A DNA stretch of 64,000 nt from Kribbella pratensis (GCF_004366075.1 NZ_SODU01000002.1:1798758-1862757), one strand, 5' to 3'. Shown: positions 1 through 8,780, counted from the first letter of the stretch. The notes: generated by a model not told the origin, from the sequence alone. Translations and numbers: made by a program.

Positions 1-1174
1 GTGGATGCGCCAGCAGAGCTTGGAACACTCGCTCCGATCCGCCCTTCACGGCAGCCTCCAGCGCCAGGTCCTCGTACGCCGTCACGTGGGCGACCAGTCC
101 GGCGTACAAGGGCTCCAGTGGGGAGACCGGCTCCGGTGTCGTGCCCTGTGCGTTGACCGTGGCCGGCACTTCGATCACAGCGTCATCTGGCAAGAACGAG
201 AACGTGCCGTTGTTGAGAGTGTTGACGACCTGCACGTCGCCGGTGTCGTTCAGCAGGGACGAGGCGAGGGCGACGGCCGCCTCGGAGTAGTACGCGCCGC
301 CGCGCTTCTCGAGCAGTGCGGGCTTCTCGTCGAGCTGCGGGTCGGCGTACATGTCGAGCAGCTCCCTCTCGAGTGCAGCGACCTCAGCGGCTCGGGACGG
401 CTTTGTCAGCAGCTCCTGCACCACGGCGTCGTGTGCGTAGTAGTAGCGCAGGTAGTACGACGGCACGACGCCGAGCTGTCGCACCAGGTCCGGTGGGAGG
501 TGCAGGTCATCCGAGATCTCGGACAGGTGTTCTTCTAGAAGTTGCGGCAGCACATTCGAGCCGTTGACGCGGACCGCGCGCTCCCAGGTGAGGTGGTTGA
601 GCCCGACGTGGTCGAGCGACACCTCCTCCGGTGTCACTCCCAGCATCGCGGCGAACCGGCGCTGGAACCCGATGGCCACGTTGCACAGCCCGACTGCCTT
701 GTGCCCGTGGGACAGCAGGGCCCGCGTCACGATCCCGACCGGGTTGGTGAAGTCGATGATCCACGCGTCCGGATTGGTACGCCGTACTCGCTCGGCAATG
801 TCCAGCACGACAGGTACCGTCCGCAGCGCCTTCGCGAGACCGCCGGCACCTGTGGTCTCCTGACCCACGCAACCGCATTCCAGCGGCCACGTCTCGTCCT
901 CGTTGCGTGCAGCCTGCCCACCGACGCGCAGCTGCAGCAGTACGGCGTCCGCGCCCTCGATCCCCGCGTCCAGGTCCGACGTGGTGATCACCCGGCCGGC
1001 ATGTCCTTGTTTGGCGAAGATGCGCCGCGCCAGACCGCCGACCAGCTCGAGCCGGTCGGCCACCGGATCGACGAGCACAAGCTCCGACACCGGCAACGTG
1101 TCCCGCAGTCGGGCGAAGCCATCCACGAGCTCAGGCGTGTAAGTGGATCCGCCACCAACGACTGCGAGTTTCAT
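1..1174 (-). CDS. Glycoside hydrolase family 4, 6-phospho-beta-glucosidase type (3' end outside window)
   Basis: Seen: an open frame starts at ATG 1174 and runs off the left edge after about 391 codons, so the C-terminus is missing. The N-terminus has the NAD-binding loop GGGST (residues 7-11). GLCN puts the metal-ligand Cys at about 164 followed by Asn165, and GLNH puts the second ligand His at about 194. Known: GH4 enzymes use NAD and a divalent metal in a redox-elimination hydrolysis of (phospho)glycosides; a CN pair is typical of beta-specific members and CD of alpha-specific ones. Inferred: cytoplasmic hydrolysis of an imported, possibly phosphorylated, beta-glycoside. It sits 10 bp behind the ROK regulator, so the two are probably one transcript under self-control. 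Family members are usually 410-450 residues. Confidence 0.88.
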   Translation of the reverse strand, partial: MKLAVVGGGSTYTPELVDGFARLRDTLPVSELVLVDPVADRLELVGGLARRIFAKQGHAGRVITTSDLDAGIEGADAVLLQLRVGGQAARNEDETWPLECGCVGQETTGAGGLAKALRTVPVVLDIAERVRRTNPDAWIIDFTNPVGIVTRALLSHGHKAVGLCNVAIGFQRRFAAMLGVTPEEVSLDHVGLNHLTWERAVRVNGSNVLPQLLEEHLSEISDDLHLPPDLVRQLGVVPSYYLRYYYAHDAVVQELLTKPSRAAEVAALERELLDMYADPQLDEKPALLEKRGGAYYSEAAVALASSLLNDTGDVQVVNTLNNGTFSFLPDDAVIEVPATVNAQGTTPEPVSPLEPLYAGLVAHVTAYEDLALEAAVKGGSERVFQALLAHP

Positions 1175-1184
1175 CTGTTGACTC

Positions 1185-2372
1185 CTAGGTGATGGGTGGA
1201 CCCGCGGTATCGAAGACCTCGTCGCGGGTGGTGCTCAGGGCGGACTGCAGTGCTCCGGAGAGCACGGGGTCGGTGCTGATCGCGGTCATCAACAGCTGCG
1301 GCCGCGGTACGGCGAGATCGGCGAGCTCGTCCTGGACCAGCCCGCGCAGGCGTTCGCCGCCCGCGGTGATGACGCCACCGGCCAGCACGATCAGCTCCGG
1401 GTCGACGACCGCGACGATCGCGGCCAGACCGACCGCGAGCCGGTGTGCGAACTCGTGCAGTACGGCGTCGCCCGCGCCCTCGGTCTGTAGTGCGGCCGCG
1501 ATCGCGGCTTCCGGCGTACGGGCTTTCAGGCCGTGCTCACGGGCGAGCTCCAGGACCGGTTCGCCGCCGGCGAGTTCCTGGAAACCGCCGGCGTTGTTGC
1601 GTCCGACGTTGCGGACCAACGGCGTACCCGGAAGCGGCAGGAACGCCACCTCGCCGGCGCCGCCGGTCGCGCCGCGGTGCAGGCGGCCGTTGATGACGAT
1701 CGCGGCGCCGATGCCTTCCTCGCCCCAGAGCAGCACGAAGTTGTCGTGCTCCTGGGCGTGGCCGACGCGCTGCTCCGCGATCGCGGCCAGGTTGACGTCG
1801 TTCTCGACCTCCAGCGGTACGGCGATCGCCGCGGCCAGCTCCTCGAGCAGGTGCGGGGCGTGCCACCCGGGCAGATGCGTCGCGTACCGCAGCCGGCCGG
1901 TCGTCGGGTCGAAACCGCCAGGTGTGCCGATCGAGACCCGGTGCAGGCGCTCACGGCTCAGGCCCGCCTCGCCGGCCGCGCCCTCGATCGCCTTGATGAC
2001 CCGGTCGACCGTGCCCTTGGCGCTGCGGCCCGGGGTGGCCAGCTCGTAGCGGCCGACCACCTTGCCGGTCAGGTCCGCGACGGCGGCACGGATGCGGGTC
2101 GGCGTGACGTCCAGACCGCCGACGTACGCGATGCTGCCGTTGATCTCGTACAACTGCGCGTTCGGGCCGGGACGGCCGGCGGTGGTGCCGCTCGGGCGGA
2201 CCAGCCGGGCCGCCTCCAGCCGCGCGAGCAGCTGGGACGCGGTCGGCTTCGACAGCCCGGTCAGGTTGCCCAGCGTGGTGCGGGAGAGCGGGCCCTGGCT
2301 GAGCAGCAGGTCCAGGGCGGCGCGGTCGTTCATCGCGCGGAGCAGGCGCGGCGTTCCGGGTGTTGTTGCCAT
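1185..2372 (-). CDS. ROK-family transcriptional repressor
   Basis: 395 residues. Residues about 14-60 form a winged helix-turn-helix (GLSKPTASQLLARLE), followed by a ROK/sugar-kinase fold with GTPGGFDP, EVENDVNLAA and GGAGEVAF motifs. The Cys-rich zinc motif (CxCGxxGC) that many ROK proteins carry is absent, so this member probably lacks the structural zinc. Known: ROK regulators of the NagC/XylR type bind a sugar or sugar phosphate in the kinase domain and repress sugar-use genes. The gene leads the GH4 gene with a 10-bp gap, and a perfect palindrome of the ROK operator type lies 62 bp upstream of its start. Inferred: it controls its own operon in response to the GH4 substrate or product. 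Confidence 0.92.
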   Translation of the reverse strand: MATTPGTPRLLRAMNDRAALDLLLSQGPLSRTTLGNLTGLSKPTASQLLARLEAARLVRPSGTTAGRPGPNAQLYEINGSIAYVGGLDVTPTRIRAAVADLTGKVVGRYELATPGRSAKGTVDRVIKAIEGAAGEAGLSRERLHRVSIGTPGGFDPTTGRLRYATHLPGWHAPHLLEELAAAIAVPLEVENDVNLAAIAEQRVGHAQEHDNFVLLWGEEGIGAAIVINGRLHRGATGGAGEVAFLPLPGTPLVRNVGRNNAGGFQELAGGEPVLELAREHGLKARTPEAAIAAALQTEGAGDAVLHEFAHRLAVGLAAIVAVVDPELIVLAGGVITAGGERLRGLVQDELADLAVPRPQLLMTAISTDPVLSGALQSALSTTRDEVFDTAGPPIT

Positions 2373-2433
2373 GTGCCAACCCTGCCTCCCTTCGCCGCCC
2401 GCGGGTACTCGCCGCGCTGATCGTCCGGACTGT

Positions 2434-2448
2434 TAGGAAAGTTTCCTA
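2434..2448. promoter_or_regulatory. ROK-type operator palindrome
   Basis: TAGGAAA and TTTCCTA surround a central G, a perfect 15-base palindrome. This matches the AGGAAA/TTTCCT pattern known for actinobacterial ROK repressors. It lies upstream of the ROK-GH4 unit, so autoregulation is the natural reading. Confidence 0.7.
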
Positions 2449-2510
2449 TTAGCCCGAGACCGTACGGCGGACTGCGTCCGGGTGTCAATCACCCGAAGGG
2501 GATCAGGGAG

Positions 2511-3476
2511 CTACGCCTGGTCAGCGAGGAGGGCGAACGACACCAGCCAGTGCGTCGACATGAAGTCCCCGTCGGTGACCGTCGGCAGCACCGCATCGAC
2601 CTGACGGTCCGCGCCGGCTCGCAGTACCTCGGCGACATCCGACAGCGCCGGCGCGATCGTCCGCAGCTGCCACGCCCGTGACAAGGCCAGCCCGGACAAG
2701 TGCGCCAACTGCCCGTCACCGGTGTCATCCGTCACCGGCACCTCAAGCAGGCGCTGATGCGCGTCGCCGCCCAGCCCCGGCAGGAATGCAGACAGCCAAC
2801 TGACGAACTCGGCGTCCGGCAGCACGCGCCGCATCAGCTCCGCCTCGGACAGCGCCGGTGACAAGAAGTCAGTCCCCGATGGCTCGAACCGGGTGTCGTA
2901 CGCCGTGTCGCTCCCGAACCACTGCAGCGCGCGAGCGCGGATCGCCTCGACCACGTCAGCGCGCGCCAGCTCGCCGTACGCCTCGTGCAGGAGCGCGAGA
3001 GCGAACGCGGAGTTGAGGTGTACGCCGTGCCGCACCGGGTAGGCCTGCTTCGGCAACCAGGCGAGGACGAGGTCGGCGATGACATCGCCGAGCGGAGTGA
3101 GCGCGTCTGCCCACTGGGTCTTGCGGGTGGCGGCGACCAGCATCGCCGCCCAGGCCCAGCCGTACGGGCGTTCGTACGACGGACGCTCCCGTAGGTACGC
3201 GGCCTCGGTGGCGATCGCGTCGGGCGTCAGGCGCCGGTCGAGGACCTCGATCGGGCGGCGGCCGACCTGGTCCGGCGCCAACGTGAGCAACCGGACCAGG
3301 GACCACTGCATGTGTGCGCTGGAGTGCCAGTCGTAGGACCCGTGGAACGCCGGGTGCAGACGATCCGGGGTCACGTCGACGTCGTCCGGGCCCTGCGACG
3401 CGTGGGCCGTGCCGTACGGGTACGGCGTCTCGAGCACCTCGCAGGCGAGGTCGGCCCAGGCGGCGGCGTACTTCAT
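2511..3476 (-). CDS. DUF2891 family protein
   Basis: 321 residues. The start is ATG 3476, preceded by AAGGAG; the frame stays open further upstream, but that stretch is the shadow of the DUF979 gene. The HPAFHGSYDWHSSAHMQW block near residue 42 is the hallmark of DUF2891, a family with an alpha-helical-barrel look and conserved His, Asp and Trp residues. No signal peptide or membrane segment is visible. It follows the DUF979 gene by 8 bp and is the last gene of a three-gene operon. Known: the function of DUF2891 is not established. Inferred: it acts on the compound moved by the DUF969/DUF979 membrane pair. Confidence 0.85.
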   Translation of the reverse strand: MKYAAAWADLACEVLETPYPYGTAHASQGPDDVDVTPDRLHPAFHGSYDWHSSAHMQWSLVRLLTLAPDQVGRRPIEVLDRRLTPDAIATEAAYLRERPSYERPYGWAWAAMLVAATRKTQWADALTPLGDVIADLVLAWLPKQAYPVRHGVHLNSAFALALLHEAYGELARADVVEAIRARALQWFGSDTAYDTRFEPSGTDFLSPALSEAELMRRVLPDAEFVSWLSAFLPGLGGDAHQRLLEVPVTDDTGDGQLAHLSGLALSRAWQLRTIAPALSDVAEVLRAGADRQVDAVLPTVTDGDFMSTHWLVSFALLADQA

Positions 3477-3484
3477 GAAACTCC

Positions 3485-4456
3485 TTAGAATGCGAAGAAA
3501 TACATGATCAGGATGTTGCAGCCCAGCAGCGGGATCGCGGTCGGGATCTGCGCCTTGATCGGCCCGTACTGGTCCTTCATTTCGAGCAAGGCCGCTGGGA
3601 CCAGGTTGAAGTTGGCCGCCATCGGCGTACACAAGGTGCCGCAGAAGCCGGCCAGCATGCCGACCGCGAAGATGATCGCGGGCGTGCCATGGAACTGCTC
3701 GTGCAGCAGCGGCCAGCCGACCGCGGCCGTCATGACCGGGAACGCGGCGAACGCGTTGCCCATGATGATCGTGAAGACCGCCATGCCGATGCAGTACAGG
3801 GCGACCGCGGCGATCAACGAGCCCTTCGGGACCAGGTGGTCGGTGACCCGCCCGACCGCCTTGCCGACGCCGGACGTGTTGAACAGCAGGCCTAGCGTGG
3901 CCAGCATCTGTGGCAGGATCGCCGCCCAGCCGATGTGCTCGAGCAGACGACGCCCCTCGTGCACCGGCACGGCCGGGGACTTCGGCCGGAGCAGCACCAT
4001 GCCGACGATCAGCGCCAGGATCGACGCGACCCCCAGACCGATGATGGTGGCGGAGCCGGTCTGCAGCAGCAGCTTGCCGTCGCCGAGCTTCACCTTCGCG
4101 AGCCAGGCCCCGAAGATCGCCGCGACGACCGGGATGACCAGCGCGGGCAGGAACAGCTTGTTGCCGAACCGGTCGGCGAAGTGCACGCGCTCGGCGGGAG
4201 TCGTCGTACGCTCCTCGCCCTTGCCCGGGAAGCCTGAGCCGGCCAGGACCGCGAGGCCGATCACCGCGATACCGAGCAGCCAGGACGGCGCCTGCTTGTT
4301 CACCACGAAGGTGCCGTAGCCGAACGAGAGGCCGAGGATGCCCCAGAACGCCGCGCTGCCGACCCGCTTCGGGTTGCTGCGGTCGTTGAGCACCTGCAGC
4401 GCGATCAGGACGAAGAAGATCCCGCACAGCCAGTAGAACCACTCGACCTTGATCAT
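3485..4456 (-). CDS. DUF979 family membrane protein
   Basis: 323 residues with about nine or ten hydrophobic segments, starting MIKVEWFYWLCGIFFVLIAL. The sequence matches the DUF979 permease-like family. Its start overlaps the stop of the DUF969 gene by four bases (ATGA), so translation is probably coupled. Known: DUF969 and DUF979 genes nearly always travel together and are thought to form one transporter. My recollection is that they often neighbour pyroglutamyl-peptidase or 5-oxoprolinase genes, which are not in this window. Inferred: one half of a two-part inner-membrane transporter. Confidence 0.87.
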   Translation of the reverse strand: MIKVEWFYWLCGIFFVLIALQVLNDRSNPKRVGSAAFWGILGLSFGYGTFVVNKQAPSWLLGIAVIGLAVLAGSGFPGKGEERTTTPAERVHFADRFGNKLFLPALVIPVVAAIFGAWLAKVKLGDGKLLLQTGSATIIGLGVASILALIVGMVLLRPKSPAVPVHEGRRLLEHIGWAAILPQMLATLGLLFNTSGVGKAVGRVTDHLVPKGSLIAAVALYCIGMAVFTIIMGNAFAAFPVMTAAVGWPLLHEQFHGTPAIIFAVGMLAGFCGTLCTPMAANFNLVPAALLEMKDQYGPIKAQIPTAIPLLGCNILIMYFFAF

Positions 4457-5154
4457 CGCGCGGCCTCCGTCGTCGCGGCCTTGTCCTCGGCTGCGAGCTT
4501 GTCCAGCCGGCGATCGAGGAGCAGCAGACGGGTGCCGTGGATGAGCAGCGCGCAGATCCCGGTCGGGATCGCCCAGAGTGCGATGTCGATCGCTTCCAGG
4601 TGCAGGCCGTACGTCGTGTCGACGAAGCCGGTGATCAGCAGGATCGAACCGATCGCGACGAAGATGTCCTCACCGAAGAACAGCCCGACCGTGTCGGCGC
4701 TGGCGGCGAAGCCCTTGATCTTCTCCTGGAGTTTCTCCGGGAGCTTGCCGTAGCGGCGTTCCGCGGCGCCGGCGGCCATCGGGTGGATGAGCGGCCGGAC
4801 CGCCTGCGCGGGACCGCCGATGCTGGTCAGACCGAGGGCCGCGGTGCCTTGCCGGATCAGCAGGTAGATGGCCAGCAAGCGGCCGGTCGTGACGACCTTG
4901 AGCTTGCCGATCAGCTTGCGGGCCTGGTGTTGCAGGCCGTAGCGCTCGATCAGCCCGATGACGGGCAGTGTGACGATGAAGACGGTGACGGACCGGCTGC
5001 CGGCGAAGCCGTCGCCGAACGCGTTGAGGATCTTGACCGGAGACAGTCCGCCGATCAGGCCGGCCACGATGCCGGCCGCCGTGACGACCAGCATCGAGTT
5101 GATCCGGAGGGCGAACCCGACGACTACCACCGCGATGGCGAGCAGAACCCACAT
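4453..5154 (-). CDS. DUF969 family membrane protein
   Basis: 233 residues from ATG 5154, which has GGAGGA just upstream; the longer frame to 5253 adds unrelated residues. There are about six hydrophobic segments, a conserved TSIGGPAQAVRPLIHPMAAGAAE stretch (about 113-135), and a soluble Arg/Lys-rich tail. It is the first gene of the DUF969-DUF979-DUF2891 operon. Known: DUF969 partners DUF979. Inferred: together they make a small-molecule permease. An imperfect palindrome 43 bp upstream may be the binding site of a GntR-type regulator not encoded here. Confidence 0.86.
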   Translation of the reverse strand: MWVLLAIAVVVVGFALRINSMLVVTAAGIVAGLIGGLSPVKILNAFGDGFAGSRSVTVFIVTLPVIGLIERYGLQHQARKLIGKLKVVTTGRLLAIYLLIRQGTAALGLTSIGGPAQAVRPLIHPMAAGAAERRYGKLPEKLQEKIKGFAASADTVGLFFGEDIFVAIGSILLITGFVDTTYGLHLEAIDIALWAIPTGICALLIHGTRLLLLDRRLDKLAAEDKAATTEAAR

Positions 5155-5196
5155 GGTTCCTCCCGGAGGGACAGGGCGATTCCGCTCACCATAGGA

Positions 5197-5211
5197 GATT
5201 GTTGAACGATC
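5197..5211. promoter_or_regulatory. Candidate GntR-type operator upstream of the DUF969 operon
   Basis: GATTGTT-G-AACGATC: the arms agree at six of seven positions around a central G. A second, looser copy (ATCATTCGAACAAAT) lies 22 bp further on. Such TTGTT/AACAA palindromes are usual for FadR/GntR regulators. No GntR gene is in the window, so the owner is unknown. Confidence 0.45.
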
Positions 5212-5306
5212 CTGCAATGCATCATTCGAACAAATCTTTCCTAAACACGACAACGCGCCGTGACCACGAGGTCCCGGCGCGTCGTCGTACCGCTGAAAAA
5301 GTGGGG

Positions 5307-5984
5307 TTAGGGGAGGCGCCAGTCGATTGGCTCGGCGCCCTGCTCGGCGAGGAGGGCGTTGACGCGGCTGAACGGGCGGGAGCCGAAGAAGCCGCGGTCG
5401 GCGGACATCGGGCTCGGGTGCGCGCTCTCGACGTACGGTGTGCTGCCCAGCATCGGCTTGAGCGTCTGGGCGTCGCGTCCCCAGAGGATCGCGACCAGCG
5501 GGCCGCCGCGGTCGACCAGCGCGTGGATCGCCTGCTCGGTGACGCTCTCCCAGCCCTTGCCGCGGTGTGCACCTGACTTGCCCGGCTGCACGGTCAGCAC
5601 TCTGTTGAGCATCAGTACGCCTTGGTCGGCCCAGGGTGTGAGGTCACCGTTGGACGGCGCCGGTACGCCGACGTCCGCCATCAGCTCGCGGTAGATGTTC
5701 GCGAGACTGCGTGGGATCGGCCGTACGTCGGGGGCCACCGAGAAACTGAGCCCGACCGGGTGTCCCGGTGTCGGATACGGGTCCTGCCCGACAATGAGCA
5801 CCTTCACCTGTTGCAGCGGCCGGTGGAACGCGCGCAGCACGTTCTCCCCGGCCGGCAGATAGGCCCGCCCCGCGGCGAGCTCCCCACGGAGGAACTCACC
5901 CATCCGCGCCACAGTCTCTTCGACCGGAGCCAACGCCTCAGCCCAGTCCGGCGCCACCAGATCCGACAACGTCTTAGGACTCAC
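5307..5984 (-). CDS. ung: Uracil-DNA glycosylase, family 1
   Basis: 225 residues from GTG 5984, the usual length for the family. Both signature motifs are present: GQDPYP (catalytic Asp68) and HPSPMS (His189). The uracil pocket is also recognisable (GLSFSV near 79-84, LLNR-like LMLNRVL near 125). Known: it removes uracil from DNA by hydrolysing the N-glycosidic bond and so starts base-excision repair in the cytoplasm. The longer frame to 6524 is a shadow of the neighbouring region. No obvious operon partner; a hairpin separates it from the DUF1990 gene upstream. Confidence 0.97.
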   Translation of the reverse strand: MSPKTLSDLVAPDWAEALAPVEETVARMGEFLRGELAAGRAYLPAGENVLRAFHRPLQQVKVLIVGQDPYPTPGHPVGLSFSVAPDVRPIPRSLANIYRELMADVGVPAPSNGDLTPWADQGVLMLNRVLTVQPGKSGAHRGKGWESVTEQAIHALVDRGGPLVAILWGRDAQTLKPMLGSTPYVESAHPSPMSADRGFFGSRPFSRVNALLAEQGAEPIDWRLP

Positions 5985-6090
5985 CCGCCACAGTCTCGCA
6001 GTACTGCGGCTCGCAGTGCACCTCGGGTTGTCGCCTGTTGTTCGCGTGTCGCTCGAACGCTGGTGTGGTTGCAGACGGTACAAAGGTCGC

Positions 6091-6120
6091 GGCCCCGCGG
6101 AGGTATGAGCTCGCGGGGCC
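6091..6120. terminator. Hairpin terminator between DUF1990 and ung
   Basis: GGCCCCGCG (6091-6099) pairs perfectly with CGCGGGGCC (6112-6120), loop 12 nt, followed by TTT on the plus strand. It lies just past the stop of the minus-strand DUF1990 gene. On the minus strand the trailing bases are not T-rich, so strength as a terminator for DUF1990 is uncertain. Confidence 0.55.
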
Positions 6121-6130
6121 TTTGCATGCC

Positions 6131-6682
6131 TCAGGTAGCCAAGCGGCGGAGGGCTGCGGCGTAGCGGGTGGCGGCGTAGTGCTGGGCCTTGCGGGTGATG
6201 GGACCAGCCGGATGGGTGTACCAGGTGGCAGGGCGGCTGTAGGCGCGGATAGCGGCGTACACGCCGTCCTGGTCGCGGGTGACGAGAAAGGACTCCTCGC
6301 CGGCCTCGGGGTGGCCTTCCAAGGTGCCGTACGCGAAGCCGATGCGGTCCGGTTCGTTGACGACCCGGACGACCCGGCACGGAACTGGCAGGCCTAGTTG
6401 AGTCTGTGTTCGGAGGCGACGGATCAGCATGCCGGGTCCTAGGCGGCCCAGCGAGTCGGTGCCGACCTGCGGTGGTGTGGCGGTCGCAGTCACCGGTATG
6501 CCGGCCGCGCGGTGCATGCGCCACGTCAGCAACGCGTCAGCAGCCCGCTGGAACACCTCGTCCCCGTCGCCGATCCGCTGCCGATACTCCAGTCGGTGGA
6601 AGCCCTCGGGCGTCTCGTCGTACTGCGTGCACCCCACCTCGTCGTACGTGAACCGCAACCCCGCCAGGTCTTCCAGCTTCAT
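6131..6682 (-). CDS. DUF1990 family protein
   Basis: 183 residues from ATG 6682. The sequence has the DUF1990 pattern: TYDEVGCTQ near the N-terminus, a [12 protein letters not shown] block, a central [11 protein letters not shown] strand, [15 protein letters not shown], and a Tyr/His-rich end. No signal peptide. The start overlaps the stop of the YndJ-like gene by four bases, so the pair is translationally coupled. Known: the biochemical role of DUF1990 is not established; the fold is predicted to be START/SRPBCC-like. Inferred: a lipid- or small-molecule-binding partner of the membrane protein upstream. Confidence 0.85.
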   Translation of the reverse strand: MKLEDLAGLRFTYDEVGCTQYDETPEGFHRLEYRQRIGDGDEVFQRAADALLTWRMHRAAGIPVTATATPPQVGTDSLGRLGPGMLIRRLRTQTQLGLPVPCRVVRVVNEPDRIGFAYGTLEGHPEAGEESFLVTRDQDGVYAAIRAYSRPATWYTHPAGPITRKAQHYAATRYAAALRRLAT

Positions 6683-7458
6683 CGGGCTCCTTCCCGTCGC
6701 ATCGCCAGTACGCCGCACAGCGCAAAGCCAACCGCATTCGCCACGCCGTGCGTGGCAACCATCCACTCCAACGGCAGGTACGGCGTGTCCACCACATGTC
6801 CCAGTGCCCAACTGACAGCGAGCAGCATCGTCAGCACGAGCACGGAGCCGGACACCGTCAACAGGATCGCTGTAGTCCGGTCCGCACGTTGCGACCGCTT
6901 CCACAGGTTCCAGCCGACCAGCCACATGCCTGCGGTCAGTACGACGGCTCCTACGAGCTCCACCGGGTCGCCGAGGAAGAACCCGAGCAGAACGATCGCA
7001 GTACCCAGTGGAACACTCACGGCCGCTAGACCGTCCGCAGCGAGGTAGGCCATCAGCGCGGCCGCGAAGCCAGCGAAATGGAAGTGGGCGACCGTCAGCG
7101 ACAGCACGGTCAGGTTGAAGCCGAACAGCTCGTACGACGAACGCTCGGCGACCAGTGCGAGCGCCGCGATCGACGGCGTGGCCAGTGCTGTGTAGAGCGC
7201 CACCTGTCGTGTGCTGACGGTCCTGTGCTGGAAGAAGTGCCGTGCAGCCAGTGCGATGAGCACGAGCGTCCCGGCAAAGTAGACCGACGCCAGCACGATC
7301 GACACCGCACCACGTGGCAGCCACAGAGCCACCGCACCAGGAACGGCGAACGCGAACCACCAACGAGTGCTGGTGGTTCGCGTCGGCAGGAGGGTGAGGC
7401 CGAGGGGTACGACGATGAGCATCCCCAGGCTCACCACCGCGTGGACGAGGACGGTCAA
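6679..7458 (-). CDS. YndJ-like multi-pass membrane protein
   Basis: About 259 residues with seven or eight hydrophobic segments. An AHFHFAGFAAALMAY motif in the middle resembles the YndJ family. The likely start is TTG 7458, which overlaps the stop of the LCP gene; a GTG eight codons in is the alternative. Start choice is uncertain because no strong ribosome site is visible. Known: YndJ has no assigned function; the His-rich membrane helix is its most conserved feature. It is coupled to DUF1990 downstream and LCP upstream. Confidence 0.75.
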   Translation of the reverse strand: MTVLVHAVVSLGMLIVVPLGLTLLPTRTTSTRWWFAFAVPGAVALWLPRGAVSIVLASVYFAGTLVLIALAARHFFQHRTVSTRQVALYTALATPSIAALALVAERSSYELFGFNLTVLSLTVAHFHFAGFAAALMAYLAADGLAAVSVPLGTAIVLLGFFLGDPVELVGAVVLTAGMWLVGWNLWKRSQRADRTTAILLTVSGSVLVLTMLLAVSWALGHVVDTPYLPLEWMVATHGVANAVGFALCGVLAMRREGAR

Positions 7459-8477
7459 CTGCTCTTCAGGCCGCTGGTGTTGTCTTCCTTGAGCGCGTTG
7501 AAGAGCGCCTTCGCCTTGGCGGTGTCCCACTTCACCGCGTCGCCCCGGTTGCAGCACAGCCGGAAGTTGTCGTCGCTGGTCGGCACGCTCAGCGCGACGC
7601 CGCCGCTGCCGGAGATCGCCTGCATGCCGCGGGCGAACCGGACGAAGTCGAACAGGCTCATGTCCTTGTCGACGGTCAGTGCGTCGACGCCCTTGGTCGC
7701 GACGTTGTAGTACCGCACCGGGTTCAGGAACGTCGACGGTGAGGCGGCCTTCTTCGCGACCGCGCCGACCATCTGCCGCTGCCGCTCGGTCCGGCCGAAG
7801 TCGTTCTTGCCGTCGGCGTGCCGCGAGCGCACGTACCCGAGCGCGTTCACGCCGTCCAGTTGCTGGCAGCCGGCCGGCAGGTTGATGTGCGCCTTGTCGT
7901 CGTTCATTGCCTTCGGCAAGCACATCGTGATGCCGCCGACGCTGTCGATCACCGACGCGAAACCGCCGAAGCCGACCTCGACGTAGTGGTCGATGCGCAG
8001 CCCGGTGTTGTTCTCGATCGTCTGGATCAGCGCCGCCGGACCCTTGTTGAAGGCGGCGTTGATCTTCTGCTTGCCCTCGACGCCGGGGATGTTCACCGCG
8101 CTGTCGCGCGGGATGCTGATCAGCACCGTCGGGCCGGACTTCGGGACGTGCATCAGCATGATCGAGTCGGTCCGCGGCGGGCCGGCGTCGCCGCCGGTGT
8201 GCAGCCGGGCGCGCTCGGCCCGGCTGAGGTCCTCGCGGGCGTCCGATCCGACCATCAGGTACGTCGTACCGGGGGTCTCGGCCGGCCGCTCGCCGGTGGG
8301 CATCGCGTCGAGCTTGTCGATCCGGCTCCAGGCGTAGAGCGGGACGGCGATCAGCATCGCAACGATCAGCAGGACGATCAGTCCGACGGTCCGGAGGAAC
8401 CAGTTGCGGCGCTTCTTCGGGCGTCGCGCCGGGTTCGCCTGTCGCGGGTCGATGGGCTGCGTTTCACTCATAGCCAT
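7455..8477 (-). CDS. LCP (LytR-CpsA-Psr) family cell-wall glycopolymer ligase
   Basis: 340 residues. A basic N-terminus (RRPKKRRNW) and one transmembrane helix (about 26-49) are followed by an extracellular LCP domain. Seen motifs: LMVGSDAR, RTDSIMLMHV, SIPRDSAVNIPG and the basic NDFGRTERQRQ patch. An in-frame ATG two codons in is an equal start candidate. Known: LCP proteins transfer wall polymers such as teichoic acid or arabinogalactan from lipid carrier to peptidoglycan using a pyrophosphate pocket of Arg and Asp residues. The C-terminus carries a CC pair (about 315), which could be an added disulfide. Confidence 0.92.
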   Translation of the reverse strand: MAMSETQPIDPRQANPARRPKKRRNWFLRTVGLIVLLIVAMLIAVPLYAWSRIDKLDAMPTGERPAETPGTTYLMVGSDAREDLSRAERARLHTGGDAGPPRTDSIMLMHVPKSGPTVLISIPRDSAVNIPGVEGKQKINAAFNKGPAALIQTIENNTGLRIDHYVEVGFGGFASVIDSVGGITMCLPKAMNDDKAHINLPAGCQQLDGVNALGYVRSRHADGKNDFGRTERQRQMVGAVAKKAASPSTFLNPVRYYNVATKGVDALTVDKDMSLFDFVRFARGMQAISGSGGVALSVPTSDDNFRLCCNRGDAVKWDTAKAKALFNALKEDNTSGLKSS

Positions 8478-8555
8478 GACCGTATCGGTGACCGGCCCTC
8501 CGGCACGTCACCCCAGTGAATGGTTTTACACGTCGGAAAGTCGATGGCGCCTCCT

Positions 8556-8715
8556 TCAAAGGGAGGAAATCCGCCCGGAGATCGAACCGGACCGCCGGAA
8601 CGCGACCGGCGACATCCCAACCCTGGCGGCGAACAGACGGCTGAAGTACGCCGGATCGTCGTAGCCGACCCGCCGCGCGACGGCCGCAACGGACAGGCCA
8701 GTTCTGCACGGATGC
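8556..8715 (-). pseudogene. Remnant of an AraC-family regulator (C-terminal HTH only)
   Basis: Read on the minus strand from about 8715 to the TGA at 8556-8558, the frame gives GLSVAAVARRVGYDD, PAYFSRLFAARVGMSP and VAFRRS. This is the second helix-turn-helix of an AraC/XylS regulator. Upstream of it (towards 8760) the same frame stops resembling AraC, and no start or sensor domain is present. The region lies in front of the divergent dioxygenase gene, where an intact AraC regulator would be expected. Inferred: the 5' part was lost by deletion, leaving about 50 codons. Confidence 0.72.
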
Positions 8716-8780
8716 AAGAGTCCAAGAAGCCGGGGCGGGTGTCCATTCCGCTGAGCGCCGTGCGCCGGTGGAATGGAGGT

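Noticed and set aside
2511-4442. 643-residue frame as a single protein including DUF2891
   Set aside because: The first half is out-of-frame DUF979; the real start is ATG 3476 with AAGGAG upstream.
8520-8780. N-terminal extension of the PhyH gene to 8520
   Set aside because: The extension is Pro/Arg-rich and overlaps the AraC remnant on the other strand; no ribosome site supports it.
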